Source: Streptomyces sp. L2 (GTDB lineage Bacteria > Actinomycetota > Actinomycetes > Streptomycetales > Streptomycetaceae). From it: a DNA stretch of 64,000 nucleotides. Under the pieces are notes generated by a model. It saw only the letters and a list, made by a program, of their open reading frames with translations, was not told the DNA's origin and ran no database searches. A program made the position numbers and the translations under genes. This document shows, piece by piece, positions 17,237-26,311 of this stretch (within the stretch, counting starts at the first letter, position 1; each line of letters begins with the position of its first letter). The stretch spans positions 6,076,001 through 6,140,000 of the forward strand of contig NZ_QBDT01000001.1 in the NCBI RefSeq assembly GCF_004124325.1, in the 5' to 3' direction.

Positions 17237-17269
17237 CCCCTGGGCGACTGCGCCCACCCCATGGGGTTA
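17234..17269. terminator. Bidirectional terminator between aroQ and the MBL gene
   Basis: Outer arms TAACCCC (17234-17240) and GGGGTTA (17263-17269) enclose an inner hairpin TGGGCG/CGCCCA. The TAA stop codons of both convergent genes are inside the arms, an economical shared design. Confidence 0.7.
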
Positions 17270-17923
17270 CCAGCCGCGCGCGTGCCACTCCGGCAGATGC
17301 GGCCGCTCCGCGCCCAGCGTCGTGTCGTTGCCGTGCCCGGGATAGACCCAGGTCTCGTCCGGCAGCACGTCGAAGATCTTCGTCTCGACGTCGTGGATCA
17401 GGGTGGCGAACGCCTTGGCGTTCTTGAAGGTGTTACCGACCCCGCCCGGGAAGAGGCAGTCCCCGGTGAAGACGTGCGGGTGCCCGTGCGGGTCGTCGTA
17501 GACCAGGGCGATGGAGCCGGGTGTGTGCCCGACGATGTGGCGCGCCGTGAGTTCCACGCGCCCCACCTTGATCACGTCCCCGTCGTCCACCTGGACGTCG
17601 GTGGGGACCGGGATGCCGGCCGCGTCGTCCCGCCCGGCGTACGTACGCGCGCGCGTGGCGGAGACGACCTCGGCGAGTGCCTGCCAGTGGTCGCCGTGCT
17701 GGTGGGTGGTGACGACGGACGCGATGCCGTCGTCACCGATCATCCCGAGGAGCGTCCCGGCGTCGTTGGCGGCGTCGATCAGGAGCTGTTCGTCGGTGGC
17801 GCGGCACCGCAGCAGATAGGCGTTGTTGTCCATCGGGCCGACCGCGATCTTGGTGATCATCAGGTCCTTCAGCTCGTGCACGTCCGCCGGTCCGCCGACC
17901 TTGACCTCTCCGCTGTACGTCAT
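17267..17923 (-). CDS. MBL-fold metallo-hydrolase (glyoxalase II-like)
   Basis: A 218-residue metallo-beta-lactamase-fold protein starting MTYSGEVKVGGPADVHEL. The zinc motif THQHGDHWQAL, the His of VGHTPGSIALVY, the Asp of FTGDCLFPGGVG and the late His of VYPGHGNDTTLGAERPHL are all present. The order matches glyoxalase II-like hydrolases and persulfide dioxygenases. With a mycothiol-dependent isomerase-family gene next to it, mycothiol-conjugate hydrolysis is a reasonable but unproven role. The frame is open upstream of 17923, but the start there fits the family. Confidence 0.88.
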   Translation of the reverse strand: MTYSGEVKVGGPADVHELKDLMITKIAVGPMDNNAYLLRCRATDEQLLIDAANDAGTLLGMIGDDGIASVVTTHQHGDHWQALAEVVSATRARTYAGRDDAAGIPVPTDVQVDDGDVIKVGRVELTARHIVGHTPGSIALVYDDPHGHPHVFTGDCLFPGGVGNTFKNAKAFATLIHDVETKIFDVLPDETWVYPGHGNDTTLGAERPHLPEWHARGW

Positions 17924-17989
17924 GGCGATCAGCCTATAGCCGCCCGGCGGACGGGGCTGTTCGCGCCTGACGGCCGGGCCGTTCACGCG

Positions 17990-18679
17990 TCAGAGCGGAG
18001 GCAGCTGTGGAAGGTCGCCGCCCCGCACCGTGAGCCGGGAGCCGTCGCGACGCCCTGCCAGCCACCCGAGCAGGTCCGGGGCCGTCCCCTCGACCTCCAC
18101 GGGCCCGCCCGGGGCGCCTCCGCCGGTGGTCCAGGCGCGGCCGGATCCGGATGTCAGGCCCGTCGAGGGCACGTCCTTGTGCCGGGCGAACCGCTGGGTC
18201 AGGAAGTCGATCTCCCGCTCCGTGAACTCCGCCGGGAGGTCCTCCAGCTCGTAGCCGATTCCGAGGTCCACGTGGTGCAGGTCCACCTCGGCCCACCGCC
18301 GGAACGGCACGCGGGCCGCGGAGTCGGTGACACCGTTGCGCAGCTCCACCGTGCGCGCCCAGTCCGCGGGCGCGGCCCCCAGCTCCTGGAAGCGGGCCGC
18401 GCTCTCGCGCAGGTCGGAGAGCTGGACGTCGAGGGAGCGTGCGGCGCCTTCCTCGATGTCGCCGTCGCGTGCCGCCGCGCTCGCGTACATCGGGCGGCCC
18501 TCCAGGACGTTCACGAGCGCGTCGGCGTTGCGGGAGAGGTGCGCGAGGACGTGCCCGCGCGTCCAGCCCGGAAGGCGTGACGGCTCGGCGAGTGAGGCGT
18601 TGTCCAGTTCGGCGACAGCGGTGAGGAGCCGTTCGGTCGCCTCGCGTACACAGTCCAGGTCATGAGCGTGATCAATCAT
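17990..18679 (-). CDS. Maleylpyruvate isomerase-family mycothiol-dependent protein
   Basis: A 229-residue DinB-superfamily (MDMPI_N) protein. SRLPGWTRGHVLAHLSRNADAL is the N-terminal signature, with the metal-binding His of HVLAH. PFRRWAEVDLHHVDLGIGYEL supplies the other metal ligands. The C-terminal domain resembles the MDMPI C-terminal module. Such proteins use mycothiol in isomerisation or thiol-transfer reactions, and the substrate is unknown. It lies 66 bases upstream of the MBL hydrolase on the same strand. Confidence 0.82.
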   Translation of the reverse strand: MIDHAHDLDCVREATERLLTAVAELDNASLAEPSRLPGWTRGHVLAHLSRNADALVNVLEGRPMYASAAARDGDIEEGAARSLDVQLSDLRESAARFQELGAAPADWARTVELRNGVTDSAARVPFRRWAEVDLHHVDLGIGYELEDLPAEFTEREIDFLTQRFARHKDVPSTGLTSGSGRAWTTGGGAPGGPVEVEGTAPDLLGWLAGRRDGSRLTVRGGDLPQLPPL

Positions 18680-18823
18680 GCACCTGACCCTAGTGCCGCC
18701 ACACCTTCGGGTGAAGGTGGTGAAGCTCGTCCGCAAATCGAATGCGCGTGCTATATCGTCGAGGGCGGCGTCGGGCATGCTGGATGGCCGGGGATTGTTA
18801 TGCCTCCCGGAATCCGACCGGCG

Positions 18824-18846
18824 TTGTCAGTGGCTCCCCCTAGTCT
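18824..18846 (+). promoter_or_regulatory. PafBC/RecA-NDp-type damage promoter of uvrA
   Basis: TTGTCAGTG (18824-18832), an 8-base spacer, then TAGTCT (18841-18846). This is the canonical arrangement. Transcription would start near 18853, giving a leader of about 50 bases. Confidence 0.85.
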
Positions 18847-18902
18847 GAAGAAGCACGGGGGCCTCGCCCCTGTCACTTCTCTCAAGAAAGGTGCGGACCG
18901 GC

Positions 18903-21900
18903 GTGGCCGACCGTCTCATCGTCCGTGGCGCGCGCGAGCACAACCTGAAGAACGTCTCGCTCGACCTGCCGCGTGACTCGCTCATCGTCTTCACGGGCCT
19001 GTCCGGGTCGGGCAAGTCCTCCCTGGCCTTCGACACGATCTTCGCCGAGGGCCAGCGGCGCTACGTGGAATCGCTGTCCTCGTACGCGCGCCAGTTCCTC
19101 GGGCAGATGGACAAGCCGGACGTCGACTTCATCGAGGGCCTCTCCCCGGCGGTCTCCATCGACCAGAAGTCGACCTCGCGCAACCCGCGCTCGACGGTCG
19201 GCACCATCACCGAGGTCTACGACTACCTCCGCCTGCTCTTCGCGCGCATCGGCAAGCCGCACTGCCCCGAGTGCGGTCGCCCCATCTCGCGCCAGTCGCC
19301 GCAGGCCATCGTCGACAAGGTCCTGGAACTGCCGGAGGGCAGCCGCTTCCAGGTGCTGTCGCCGCTGGTGCGTGAGCGCAAGGGCGAGTTCGTCGACCTC
19401 TTGGCCGACCTGCAGACCAAGGGCTACTCCCGCGCGCGCGTGGACGGACAGACGATCCAGCTGTCCGAACCGCCGGCCCTGAAGAAGCAGGAGAAGCACA
19501 CCATCGAGGTGGTCGTCGACCGCCTGACGGTCAAGGACTCCGCCAAGCGGCGCCTGACCGACTCGGTGGAAACGGCCCTCGGCCTGTCCGGCGGCATGGT
19601 CGTCCTCGACTTCGTCGACCTCCCCGAGGACGACCCCGAGCGCGAGCGCATGTACTCGGAGCACCTGTACTGCCCGTACGACGACCTGTCCTTCGAGGAA
19701 CTGGAGCCGCGCTCCTTCTCCTTCAACTCGCCCTTCGGCGCCTGCCCCGAGTGCACCGGCATCGGCACGCGGATGGAGGTCGACCCGGAACTGATCGTCC
19801 CGGACGAGGACAAGAGCCTCGACGAGGGAGCCATCCACCCGTGGTCCCACGGCCACACCAAGGACTACTTCGGGCGTCTCGTCGGCGCCCTCGCGGACGC
19901 GCTCGGATTCCGCACGGACATCCCCTTCGCGGGTCTGCCGCAGCGGGCGCGCAAGGCCCTGCTGCACGGGCACAAGACCCAGATCGAGGTGCGGTACCGC
20001 AACCGGTACGGCCGCGAGCGGGTGTACACCACGCCGTTCGAGGGCGCCGTGCCGTTCGTGAAGCGGCGGCACAGTGAGGCCGAGAGCGACGCCAGCCGCG
20101 AGCGCTTCGAGGGCTACATGCGCGAGGTGCCCTGCCCCTCCTGCGAGGGCACGCGGCTGAAGCCGATCGTCCTCGCGGTCACCGTCATGGGGAAGTCGAT
20201 CGCCGAGGTCTCCGCGATGTCGATCAGCGACTGCGCGGACTTCCTGGGCGAACTGAAGCTCAACGCCCGCGACAAGAAGATCGCCGAGCGGGTGCTGAAG
20301 GAGGTCAACGAGCGGCTGCGGTTCCTGGTCGACGTCGGCCTGGACTACCTGTCGCTGAACCGGGCGGCCGGCACCCTCTCCGGTGGCGAGGCCCAGCGGA
20401 TCCGCCTGGCGACCCAGATCGGCTCCGGCCTCGTCGGCGTCCTGTACGTGCTGGACGAGCCGTCCATCGGCCTGCACCAGCGGGACAACCACCGGCTGAT
20501 CGAGACCCTGGTCCGGCTGCGCGACATGGGCAACACGCTCATCGTCGTCGAGCACGACGAGGACACCATCAAGGTCGCCGACTGGATCGTGGACATCGGC
20601 CCCGGCGCGGGCGAGCATGGCGGCAAGGTCGTGCACAGCGGATCCCTGAAGGAACTGCTCGCCAACACCGAGTCGGAGACCGGCCGGTACCTCTCCGGAC
20701 GCAAGGCGATCCCGCTCCCGGACGTACGACGGCCGCACGACCCGAGCCGCAAGCTCACCGTGCACGGCGCCCGCGAGAACAACCTGCAGGACATCGACGT
20801 GTCCTTCCCGCTCGGGGTGTTCACAGCCGTCACCGGCGTCTCCGGATCCGGCAAGTCGACGCTGGTCAACGACATCCTGTACACGCACCTCGCCCGCGAG
20901 CTGAACGGCGCGCGGACCGTTCCCGGGCGGCACACGCGCGTGGCGGGCGACGACCTTGTCGACAAGGTCGTCCACGTCGACCAGTCGCCCATCGGCCGCA
21001 CCCCGCGGTCCAACCCGGCGACGTACACCGGTGTCTTCGACCACGTCCGCAAGCTGTTCGCCGAGACCACCGAGGCGAAGGTCCGCGGCTATCTGCCCGG
21101 CCGCTTCTCCTTCAACGTCAAGGGCGGTCGCTGCGAGAACTGCGCCGGTGACGGCACCATCAAGATCGAGATGAACTTCCTCCCGGACGTCTACGTGCCG
21201 TGCGAGGTCTGCCACGGCGCCCGCTACAACCGGGAGACCCTGGAGGTCCACTACAAGGGCAAGTCCATCTCCGAGGTCCTGAACATGCCGATCGAAGAGG
21301 CCATGCACTTCTTCGAGGCGGTCCCGGCGATCTCCCGCCACCTCAGGACGCTCAACGACGTCGGACTCGGCTACGTCCGGCTCGGCCAGTCCGCGACGAC
21401 CCTGTCCGGTGGCGAGGCCCAGCGCGTGAAGCTCGCCAGCGAACTGCAGAAGCGTTCCACGGGACGCACGGTGTACGTGCTGGACGAGCCCACCACGGGG
21501 CTGCACTTCGAGGACATCAGCAAGCTGCTGACGGTCCTGGCCGGCCTGGTCGACAAGGGCAACACGGTCATCGTCATCGAGCACAACCTCGACGTGATCA
21601 AGACGGCCGACTGGGTCGTCGACATGGGTCCGGAAGGCGGTGCCGGCGGCGGTCTGGTGATCGCGGAGGGCACGCCCGAGGAGGTCGCCGGGGTTCCCGC
21701 CAGCCACACCGGCAAGTTCCTGCGCGAGATCCTGGGCGCCGACCGCATCAGCGACGCGCAGTCCGTGAAGGCTCCGCGCTCCACGGCGGGAAGGAAGACC
21801 GCGGCCGGGAAGACGGCGGCGGCCAAGTCGACGGCGAAGAAGACCGTCACGGCCAAGGCCGACGGTGAGGCCGTCACGGCGAGCACGGCAGCCAAGAAGG

Positions 21901-21965
21901 CCGCCGCCCCCGCCACGAAGAAGGCGGCAGCGACGAAGAAGACGACGCGCGCCCGCAAGGCGTGA
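18903..21965 (+). CDS. uvrA: Excinuclease ABC subunit UvrA
   Basis: The damage-recognition ATPase of nucleotide excision repair, 1020 residues with two ABC modules. The first Walker A is [15 protein letters not shown] and the second [14 protein letters not shown]. The signature motifs [12 protein letters not shown] and [12 protein letters not shown] and Walker [10 protein letters not shown] and LDEPTTGLH are intact. Zinc-module cysteines appear as [12 protein letters not shown] and CENC/CEVC. The last 60 residues are Ala/Lys/Thr-rich ([15 protein letters not shown]), a basic tail common in actinobacterial DNA-binding proteins. The GTG at 18903 gives the usual [15 protein letters not shown]; a GTG at 18891 is less likely. 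Confidence 0.97.
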   Translation: MADRLIVRGAREHNLKNVSLDLPRDSLIVFTGLSGSGKSSLAFDTIFAEGQRRYVESLSSYARQFLGQMDKPDVDFIEGLSPAVSIDQKSTSRNPRSTVGTITEVYDYLRLLFARIGKPHCPECGRPISRQSPQAIVDKVLELPEGSRFQVLSPLVRERKGEFVDLLADLQTKGYSRARVDGQTIQLSEPPALKKQEKHTIEVVVDRLTVKDSAKRRLTDSVETALGLSGGMVVLDFVDLPEDDPERERMYSEHLYCPYDDLSFEELEPRSFSFNSPFGACPECTGIGTRMEVDPELIVPDEDKSLDEGAIHPWSHGHTKDYFGRLVGALADALGFRTDIPFAGLPQRARKALLHGHKTQIEVRYRNRYGRERVYTTPFEGAVPFVKRRHSEAESDASRERFEGYMREVPCPSCEGTRLKPIVLAVTVMGKSIAEVSAMSISDCADFLGELKLNARDKKIAERVLKEVNERLRFLVDVGLDYLSLNRAAGTLSGGEAQRIRLATQIGSGLVGVLYVLDEPSIGLHQRDNHRLIETLVRLRDMGNTLIVVEHDEDTIKVADWIVDIGPGAGEHGGKVVHSGSLKELLANTESETGRYLSGRKAIPLPDVRRPHDPSRKLTVHGARENNLQDIDVSFPLGVFTAVTGVSGSGKSTLVNDILYTHLARELNGARTVPGRHTRVAGDDLVDKVVHVDQSPIGRTPRSNPATYTGVFDHVRKLFAETTEAKVRGYLPGRFSFNVKGGRCENCAGDGTIKIEMNFLPDVYVPCEVCHGARYNRETLEVHYKGKSISEVLNMPIEEAMHFFEAVPAISRHLRTLNDVGLGYVRLGQSATTLSGGEAQRVKLASELQKRSTGRTVYVLDEPTTGLHFEDISKLLTVLAGLVDKGNTVIVIEHNLDVIKTADWVVDMGPEGGAGGGLVIAEGTPEEVAGVPASHTGKFLREILGADRISDAQSVKAPRSTAGRKTAAGKTAAAKSTAKKTVTAKADGEAVTASTAAKKAAAPATKKAAATKKTTRARKA

Positions 21966-22001
21966 CGGCGACGCCGGACCTGCCCTGACACTTCATCCAT
22001 T

Positions 22002-22042
22002 CGAGTGACGCCTCGCCGGAACCACCGGCGAGGCGTCACTCG
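22002..22042 (+). terminator. Strong hairpin terminator after uvrA
   Basis: A perfect 18-bp stem (arms 22002-22019 and 22025-22042) with loop AACCA lies 37 bases after the uvrA stop. There is little T-run, as is usual for Streptomyces terminators. Confidence 0.9.
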
Positions 22043-22159
22043 TTCTCCGATCAGCCACCCCGGCTCCGCCGTCCGACGGCCCCACGGACCACGGTGCCGG
22101 CCGATCCTTGACAAGAGAAGAGCAAGAGACGAGCGGCGGTCGCACCCGCCGCCGACTGC

Positions 22160-23071
22160 TCACACCTCGCCGAGTTCGGAGGCGTACGGCGGCTGCGCCC
22201 CCGCCCGTGAGCAGGTGACCGCGGCCGCACGCGCCGCGAACCGCAGCAGGCGCGTCCAGCCGTCCCCGCCCAGGGCGGCGAGCGCTCCCGGAGAGAGCGC
22301 GTCCTGGGCGCGAAGTCCGTGCAGCAGGGCCGCGTTGACCGTGTCACCGGCGCCGATGGTGTCCACGACATCGACCTTCTCACCCGGTACGGAGTACTCC
22401 CCGCCGTGCCGGGTGAACACGGTCAGGCCGTCGCCGCCCCGGGTGACCACCACGGCCGTCGGTCCCGCGGCCAGCCAGTCGCGGGGGGCGCCACCCAGCC
22501 ACTCCGCGTCCTCCGCGGACAGCTTCAGCAGCGTCATCGAGGGCAGCCAGCTCTTGAACCGCGCCCGGTAGGCGTCCGCGTCCGGGATCAGTCCCGCCCG
22601 GACATTGGGGTCGAGGGCCGTGAACAGGCCCTGTCCGGCCGCTGTCCGCATCAGCTCCTCATAGGCACTCGCTCCCGGTTCCAGGACGAGCGAACAGGTG
22701 CCGAAGGACACCGCCCGGGCCGCGGCGGGCAGCGTGGCCGGAGCGGTGAACAGACGGTCGGCGGTGCCGTCGACGTAGAAGGAGTAGGCCGCCGAACCAC
22801 CGGCGTCGAGGGTGGCGACAGCGAGGGTCGTCGGCTCAGGGCCGCGCTGCACGGCCGAGACGTCCACTCCCTCCCGTCGCAGCCCGTCCAGCAGGGCTTC
22901 GCCGAAGGCGTCCTGTGAGGCGCGCGAGCAGAAGGCGGTCGGCGTACCGAGGCGGCCGAGGGCGACGGCGGTGTTGTACGGCCCTCCGCCGAGCGCCGGC
23001 TTCAGGTCCGCCAGGGCGCCCGGGCCCTGCGGTACCAGGTCGATCAGTGCCTCACCGGCGACGACGATCAC
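22160..23071 (-). CDS. PfkB-family sugar kinase, fructokinase-like
   Basis: A 303-residue ribokinase-family kinase. VVAGEALIDLVPQGPG and GGGPYNTAVALGRLG form the sugar-binding N-terminus. DTIGAGDTVNAALLHGL carries the ATP-site GAGD motif with the catalytic Asp. The GEALIDL start and SRDAFG-like region resemble bacterial fructokinases, but the sugar is not certain. Its GTG start overlaps the lacI-type regulator stop codon as GTGA, so the two are cotranslated and share control by the upstream palindrome. No transporter accompanies them. Confidence 0.87.
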   Translation of the reverse strand: MIVVAGEALIDLVPQGPGALADLKPALGGGPYNTAVALGRLGTPTAFCSRASQDAFGEALLDGLRREGVDVSAVQRGPEPTTLAVATLDAGGSAAYSFYVDGTADRLFTAPATLPAAARAVSFGTCSLVLEPGASAYEELMRTAAGQGLFTALDPNVRAGLIPDADAYRARFKSWLPSMTLLKLSAEDAEWLGGAPRDWLAAGPTAVVVTRGGDGLTVFTRHGGEYSVPGEKVDVVDTIGAGDTVNAALLHGLRAQDALSPGALAALGGDGWTRLLRFAARAAAVTCSRAGAQPPYASELGEV

Positions 23072-24201
23072 GAGGGGTCCTCTTCTCGGACAGCTGGGTC
23101 GGTTTCGGTGACGCCGGTCCCGTCGGCGTCGCGTTGCTCCTCCGGGCAGCCGCAGGACGTGCGGTGGACGAACGTGCACGGCAGCCGCACGGTCCGGGCG
23201 GGCTGATCCGGTGCGGCAAGGCGGTTTAGCAGGACCCGTACGGCGGTGGCGCCGATCTCCTTGCCGGGCTGGGCGACGGCGGTGAGCCGGGGCGAGAACA
23301 GGTCGGCCCAGGCGAAGTCGTCGAAGCAGCACAGGGCGATGTCGTCCGGTACGGACAGGCCCCGTCGGCGCAGGGCTCGGAGTGCGCCGATGGTCATGGC
23401 GTCGTTGGCGGTGACGAGGGCGGTGGGCGGATGGGCCAGGGACAGCAGGGCGTCCGTGGCCTGCGGGGCGCCGGCCGAGTCGGAGTCGCCGGTCACGACG
23501 AGGCGTTCCTCGTGGGGGAGACCGGCCGCGGCGAGTCCCTGCCGGTAGCCGGTGACCCGCTCGGCGGTGGTGCTCAGCCCGGGCAGCCCCGCGATCAGCC
23601 CGATCCGGCGGTGGCCCAGCCCGGCGAGGTGGGTGACGAGCCCGGCCATGGGTGCGGCGTTCTCACCGCAGACCTGGTCGAAGCCAGGGGCACCGGCGTC
23701 GGCACCGGGGGTACCGGCCCCGTGGGCACCCGTGTTATCCGGGTCGGCCGGGACGTTTACCACCCGGTCGAGGAACACGGCCGGCACGGCGTGGCGGCGG
23801 AGGTAGGCGACGAGGTCGTGCGGCTGTGCGGAGGGTGCGACGATCATGCCGTCCACGCGGCGCTCGTGCAGGAACTCGACGACCTTGCGCTCGTGCAGGG
23901 GATCATCATGCGGATCCGCGACGAGCAGACTGTAGCCCGCCTCCAGAGCGGCGGCCTCGACGCCTTGCAGGATCTCCGTGAAGTATGGGTTGCTGATCAC
24001 CGGCACCGCCAGACCGATGGACCGGGTACGGGAGGTCACCAGGGAGCGGGCCAGGGTGTTGGGCGTGTAGCCGAGGGCGTCGACGGCGTCCAGCACGGCC
24101 TGCCGGGTGTGGGGCAGTACGGGGCGCGTGCCGTTGAGCACGTGCGAGACGGTGGCCACGGAGACTCCGGCGCTCCGGGCGACGTCGGCCATGGTGGGCA
24201 T
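23068..24201 (-). CDS. LacI-family transcriptional regulator
   Basis: A 377-residue regulator. TMADVARSAGVSVATVSHVLNG is the LacI helix-turn-helix and LGYTPNTLARSLVTSRT the hinge helix. The remainder is a periplasmic-binding-protein-like sugar-binding domain (GLAVPVISNPYFTEIL ... CFDDFAWADLFSPRLTAVAQP). A Gly/Ala/Asp-rich insertion sits near residues 165-185. The ATG at 24201 follows AAAGGGG. It probably represses its own operon with the kinase through the 28-bp palindrome 65 bases upstream and is relieved by a sugar or sugar phosphate. Confidence 0.93.
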   Translation of the reverse strand: MPTMADVARSAGVSVATVSHVLNGTRPVLPHTRQAVLDAVDALGYTPNTLARSLVTSRTRSIGLAVPVISNPYFTEILQGVEAAALEAGYSLLVADPHDDPLHERKVVEFLHERRVDGMIVAPSAQPHDLVAYLRRHAVPAVFLDRVVNVPADPDNTGAHGAGTPGADAGAPGFDQVCGENAAPMAGLVTHLAGLGHRRIGLIAGLPGLSTTAERVTGYRQGLAAAGLPHEERLVVTGDSDSAGAPQATDALLSLAHPPTALVTANDAMTIGALRALRRRGLSVPDDIALCCFDDFAWADLFSPRLTAVAQPGKEIGATAVRVLLNRLAAPDQPARTVRLPCTFVHRTSCGCPEEQRDADGTGVTETDPAVREEDPS

Positions 24202-24266
24202 CTCGTACCCCTTTCCGAGTCGCCGCAGTTCCCTCCGGCCGGGAACGTATCCCATCGGGGCCCTCG

Positions 24267-24294
24267 GCGTAAACGCTTGCGCAAGCGTTTACGC
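24267..24294. promoter_or_regulatory. 28-bp perfect palindrome, LacI-type operator
   Basis: Half-site GCGTAAACGCTTGC is followed directly by its exact reverse complement. The central CGCTTGCGCAAGCG part fits the CG-centred, symmetric operators of LacI/GalR proteins. It lies between the start of the regulator gene and the Rieske gene, so either or both could be controlled. Confidence 0.85.
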
Positions 24295-24424
24295 TCCCGC
24301 GGCGCAATCCTCTGCGGCACACCGCCGCGATTCCCGGCCGTAACCGCCCCGACCCGCCCCGGGGCCGGTCGATCTGCCCCGGTATCGTCGGCGTGCACGC
24401 CCCTCCCCGACCCCTGGAGACCAG

Positions 24425-24853
24425 ATGTCCGCCGGATCTGCCGCGAGCCGCCGTACCGTCCTGAGGGGAGCCGCCGCGGCGCCGGTCGCGGGGCTCGCGC
24501 TGGCCGCTTGCTCGGCCCCGGGCAACGGCACCTCGGCCGATCCCACGCCGACCTCACCGGTCGACCTCGGGGCGGAGACCGAGATCGCCAAGGGCGGGGC
24601 CAAGCTCTTCCGGGACCACAACGTGGTGGTCAGCCGGGACGCGAAGGGGGCGCTCAAGGCGTACAGCACGATCTGCACGCACGCGGGGTGCGCCATCGAC
24701 CGGCTCCAGAAGACGACCCTGACCTGCCCCTGCCACGGCAGCGAGTTCGACGCGGTCACCGGCAAGGTGGTCCAGTCGCCGGCCACCGAGCCGCTGCACG
24801 AGCTGCCGGTCACCGCGAAGAACGGCAGGATCATCGCGGGCCCGGGGGCCTGA
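24425..24853 (+). CDS. Rieske 2Fe-2S protein, TAT lipoprotein
   Basis: A 142-residue exported iron-sulfur protein. The N-terminus ASRRTVLRGAAAAPVAGLAL carries a twin-arginine motif, followed by lipobox LAAC (Cys 29), so it should be folded in the cytoplasm, exported by Tat and lipid-anchored outside. CTHAGC (residues 84-89) and CPCHG (101-105) provide the cluster ligands Cys84, His86, Cys101 and His104, with Cys89-Cys103 as the usual disulfide. The fold resembles the QcrA soluble domain but lacks the long membrane part of bc1 Rieske subunits. The electron partner is unknown. CTGGAGA precedes the ATG. Confidence 0.9.
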   Translation: MSAGSAASRRTVLRGAAAAPVAGLALAACSAPGNGTSADPTPTSPVDLGAETEIAKGGAKLFRDHNVVVSRDAKGALKAYSTICTHAGCAIDRLQKTTLTCPCHGSEFDAVTGKVVQSPATEPLHELPVTAKNGRIIAGPGA

Positions 24854-24943
24854 GGAACAGGCCAACGGCCCGGACGGGCCCTGCTCCCGCCCGGCCCCGC
24901 CGACGCCCTCACTCCCGGGCGGCGGTTCAGCCGCCCGCTCCGC

Positions 24944-25900
24944 TCACTCCCAGTCCCAGGCGATTCCCACGAGGCCGGGGCGGACCCGGGGTTCGACCAC
25001 GTGGACGCTGTGGTGCGGGCCCGTGACGGACAGTTCTTGACGGCCGCCGCGCGGAGCCGCGGGGGAGTGCTGGGTGAAGTGGTGGCAGCGGGACGGCAGT
25101 GCCCCGGCGTCGAAGCGGACCTGGAGCGCGTACTGGCCACCGGGAAAGCCGAACCCGTGGAGGTACTCGCGGCAGACTCCGGCCGTGCCGTCCTCGATGC
25201 CGTAGCGGAACAGGAAGGTGTCGCCCGAGCGCAGCCGGGTGCCGAAGAGCAGCTCGGCCACCAGAACGCCCGTGTCCTGGTCCCAACGGACGCGCCCGGT
25301 ACGGCAGTTCTCCAGGGCGTGCACGTTCATGAGCTGCGGGCTGCAGCCGGGGTCGCCGTGATAGACGGCCACGAAGCGGTCGATGCCGTCGCGGTGCGCG
25401 CGCACGATGTGGTGCGACTCCCGGCCCGCCAGCTCGCGATGGGCGCCGATCCGGACGCGCTCGTGGTGCCCCAGGGTGTGCAGTCCGCCGTCGAGGGCCC
25501 AGCCCAGCTCGCTCTTGAGCCGGCCCAGGACGTCGGAGGCCGCCACCAGGGAACGGTACGAACGCGCCGCCGGACGGCGGGCGGCAGCGCGCTCGCCGGA
25601 CGCCGCGAGGAGCCGGATCAGCGACTCGTCGGGCAGTTGGAGGATCTCCTCCAGCGCGCGCACGGCACGCAGGGACTCGGGGCGCTGCGGGCGGCGGGCG
25701 CCCTGCTGCCAGTAACTCAGGCTCGTGACGCCGACCTTGACCCCGTGGCGCGAAAGGTGGTGCTGCACGCGCTGGAGCGGCAGTCCGCGGGCGGCGATCG
25801 CGGCGCGCAGCGCCACGTGGAAGGGACCGCCCCGCAGAACCGTGTCCAGTTCCGCGGGGGCGGCCGGGGTGACGTCCGTGTGCTCTGTGACAGACAGCAT
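24944..25900 (-). CDS. Unrecognised protein with an N-terminal HTH-like region
   Basis: A 318-residue protein. Residues about 30-85 (HVALRAAIAARGLPLQRVQ ... VTSLSYWQQGARRPQRPES) look like an XRE-type helix-turn-helix, and a helical segment follows (RALEEILQLPDESLIRLL). The larger C-terminal part is beta-rich, with DRFVAVYHGDPGCSPQLM, GDTFLFRYGIEDG and YLHGFGFPGGQYALQVRF; I do not recognise it. It may be a ligand-responsive regulator. The ATG at 25900 is preceded by AAAGG 10 bases upstream; a GTG at 25927 is an alternative. It ends 91 bases from the Rieske gene, convergently. Confidence 0.65.
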   Translation of the reverse strand: MLSVTEHTDVTPAAPAELDTVLRGGPFHVALRAAIAARGLPLQRVQHHLSRHGVKVGVTSLSYWQQGARRPQRPESLRAVRALEEILQLPDESLIRLLAASGERAAARRPAARSYRSLVAASDVLGRLKSELGWALDGGLHTLGHHERVRIGAHRELAGRESHHIVRAHRDGIDRFVAVYHGDPGCSPQLMNVHALENCRTGRVRWDQDTGVLVAELLFGTRLRSGDTFLFRYGIEDGTAGVCREYLHGFGFPGGQYALQVRFDAGALPSRCHHFTQHSPAAPRGGRQELSVTGPHHSVHVVEPRVRPGLVGIAWDWE

Positions 25901-26281
25901 GCACAGGAGCCTTTCTGTGAGTGTCACGACGGCTGGTCAGACCGTTGGCGCGGGCCGGGGCCACCCCCGTGGGCGCCCTTCCGGGCGTACGCCGCATGCG
26001 TCCGGCGGCGTGCACGGCCCCGAGTTCCCCCGCATTGAAGCGTGTTGACCATGCCCCGACAACACTTCGGCCCACACCTGGCCGAGCCTCGACCCCCGGC
26101 ACACCGGACACGGGCCGGTCCGGGACTCCCGGCGGAGCTCACGCGCGGCCGGGAACCTCCGCCACTGGACTCCCACTGGACTCCCGCCGGACTCCCGAGG
26201 GGCGCTCGCGGGACGCTTCCGCCGGCCGGTACTCCGAGCCGGTGAAGGCGCCGGTCGGGCGTTGTCCACAGGCCCGGCGCG
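25901..26281. other. Divergent intergenic region before uvrC
   Basis: About 380 bases without a credible gene. It holds an inverted repeat GTGTTG (26042-26047) / CAACAC (26060-26065), possibly for the HTH gene on the minus strand, and an 11-bp tandem repeat (26164-26196). The uvrC promoter follows immediately. Confidence 0.6.
26164..26196. repeat. Three 11-bp tandem repeats
   Basis: ACTGGACTCCC occurs twice head to tail, followed by GCCGGACTCCC. A related GGGACTCCC lies about 45 bases upstream. Confidence 0.7.
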
Positions 26282-26304
26282 GTGTCGGTGCCCGCCAGTA
26301 GGGT
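26282..26304 (+). promoter_or_regulatory. PafBC/RecA-NDp-type damage promoter of uvrC
   Basis: GTGTCGGTG (26282-26290), an 8-base spacer, then TAGGGT (26299-26304). The uvrC ATG is 7 bases downstream, so the mRNA is probably leaderless. The nonamer differs from the uvrA/uvrB form at two positions, one being the tolerated A/G. Confidence 0.7.
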
Positions 26305-26311
26305 GTGAGAC

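Noticed and set aside
18882..21707. 941-codon open frame antisense to uvrA
   Set aside because: It is composed of Val/Asp/Leu-rich shadow codons opposite a perfectly conserved UvrA; no domain is visible.
24868..24882. GGCCC/GGGCC hairpin after the Rieske gene
   Set aside because: A 5-bp GC stem is expected by chance in this composition; it is too weak to call a terminator.
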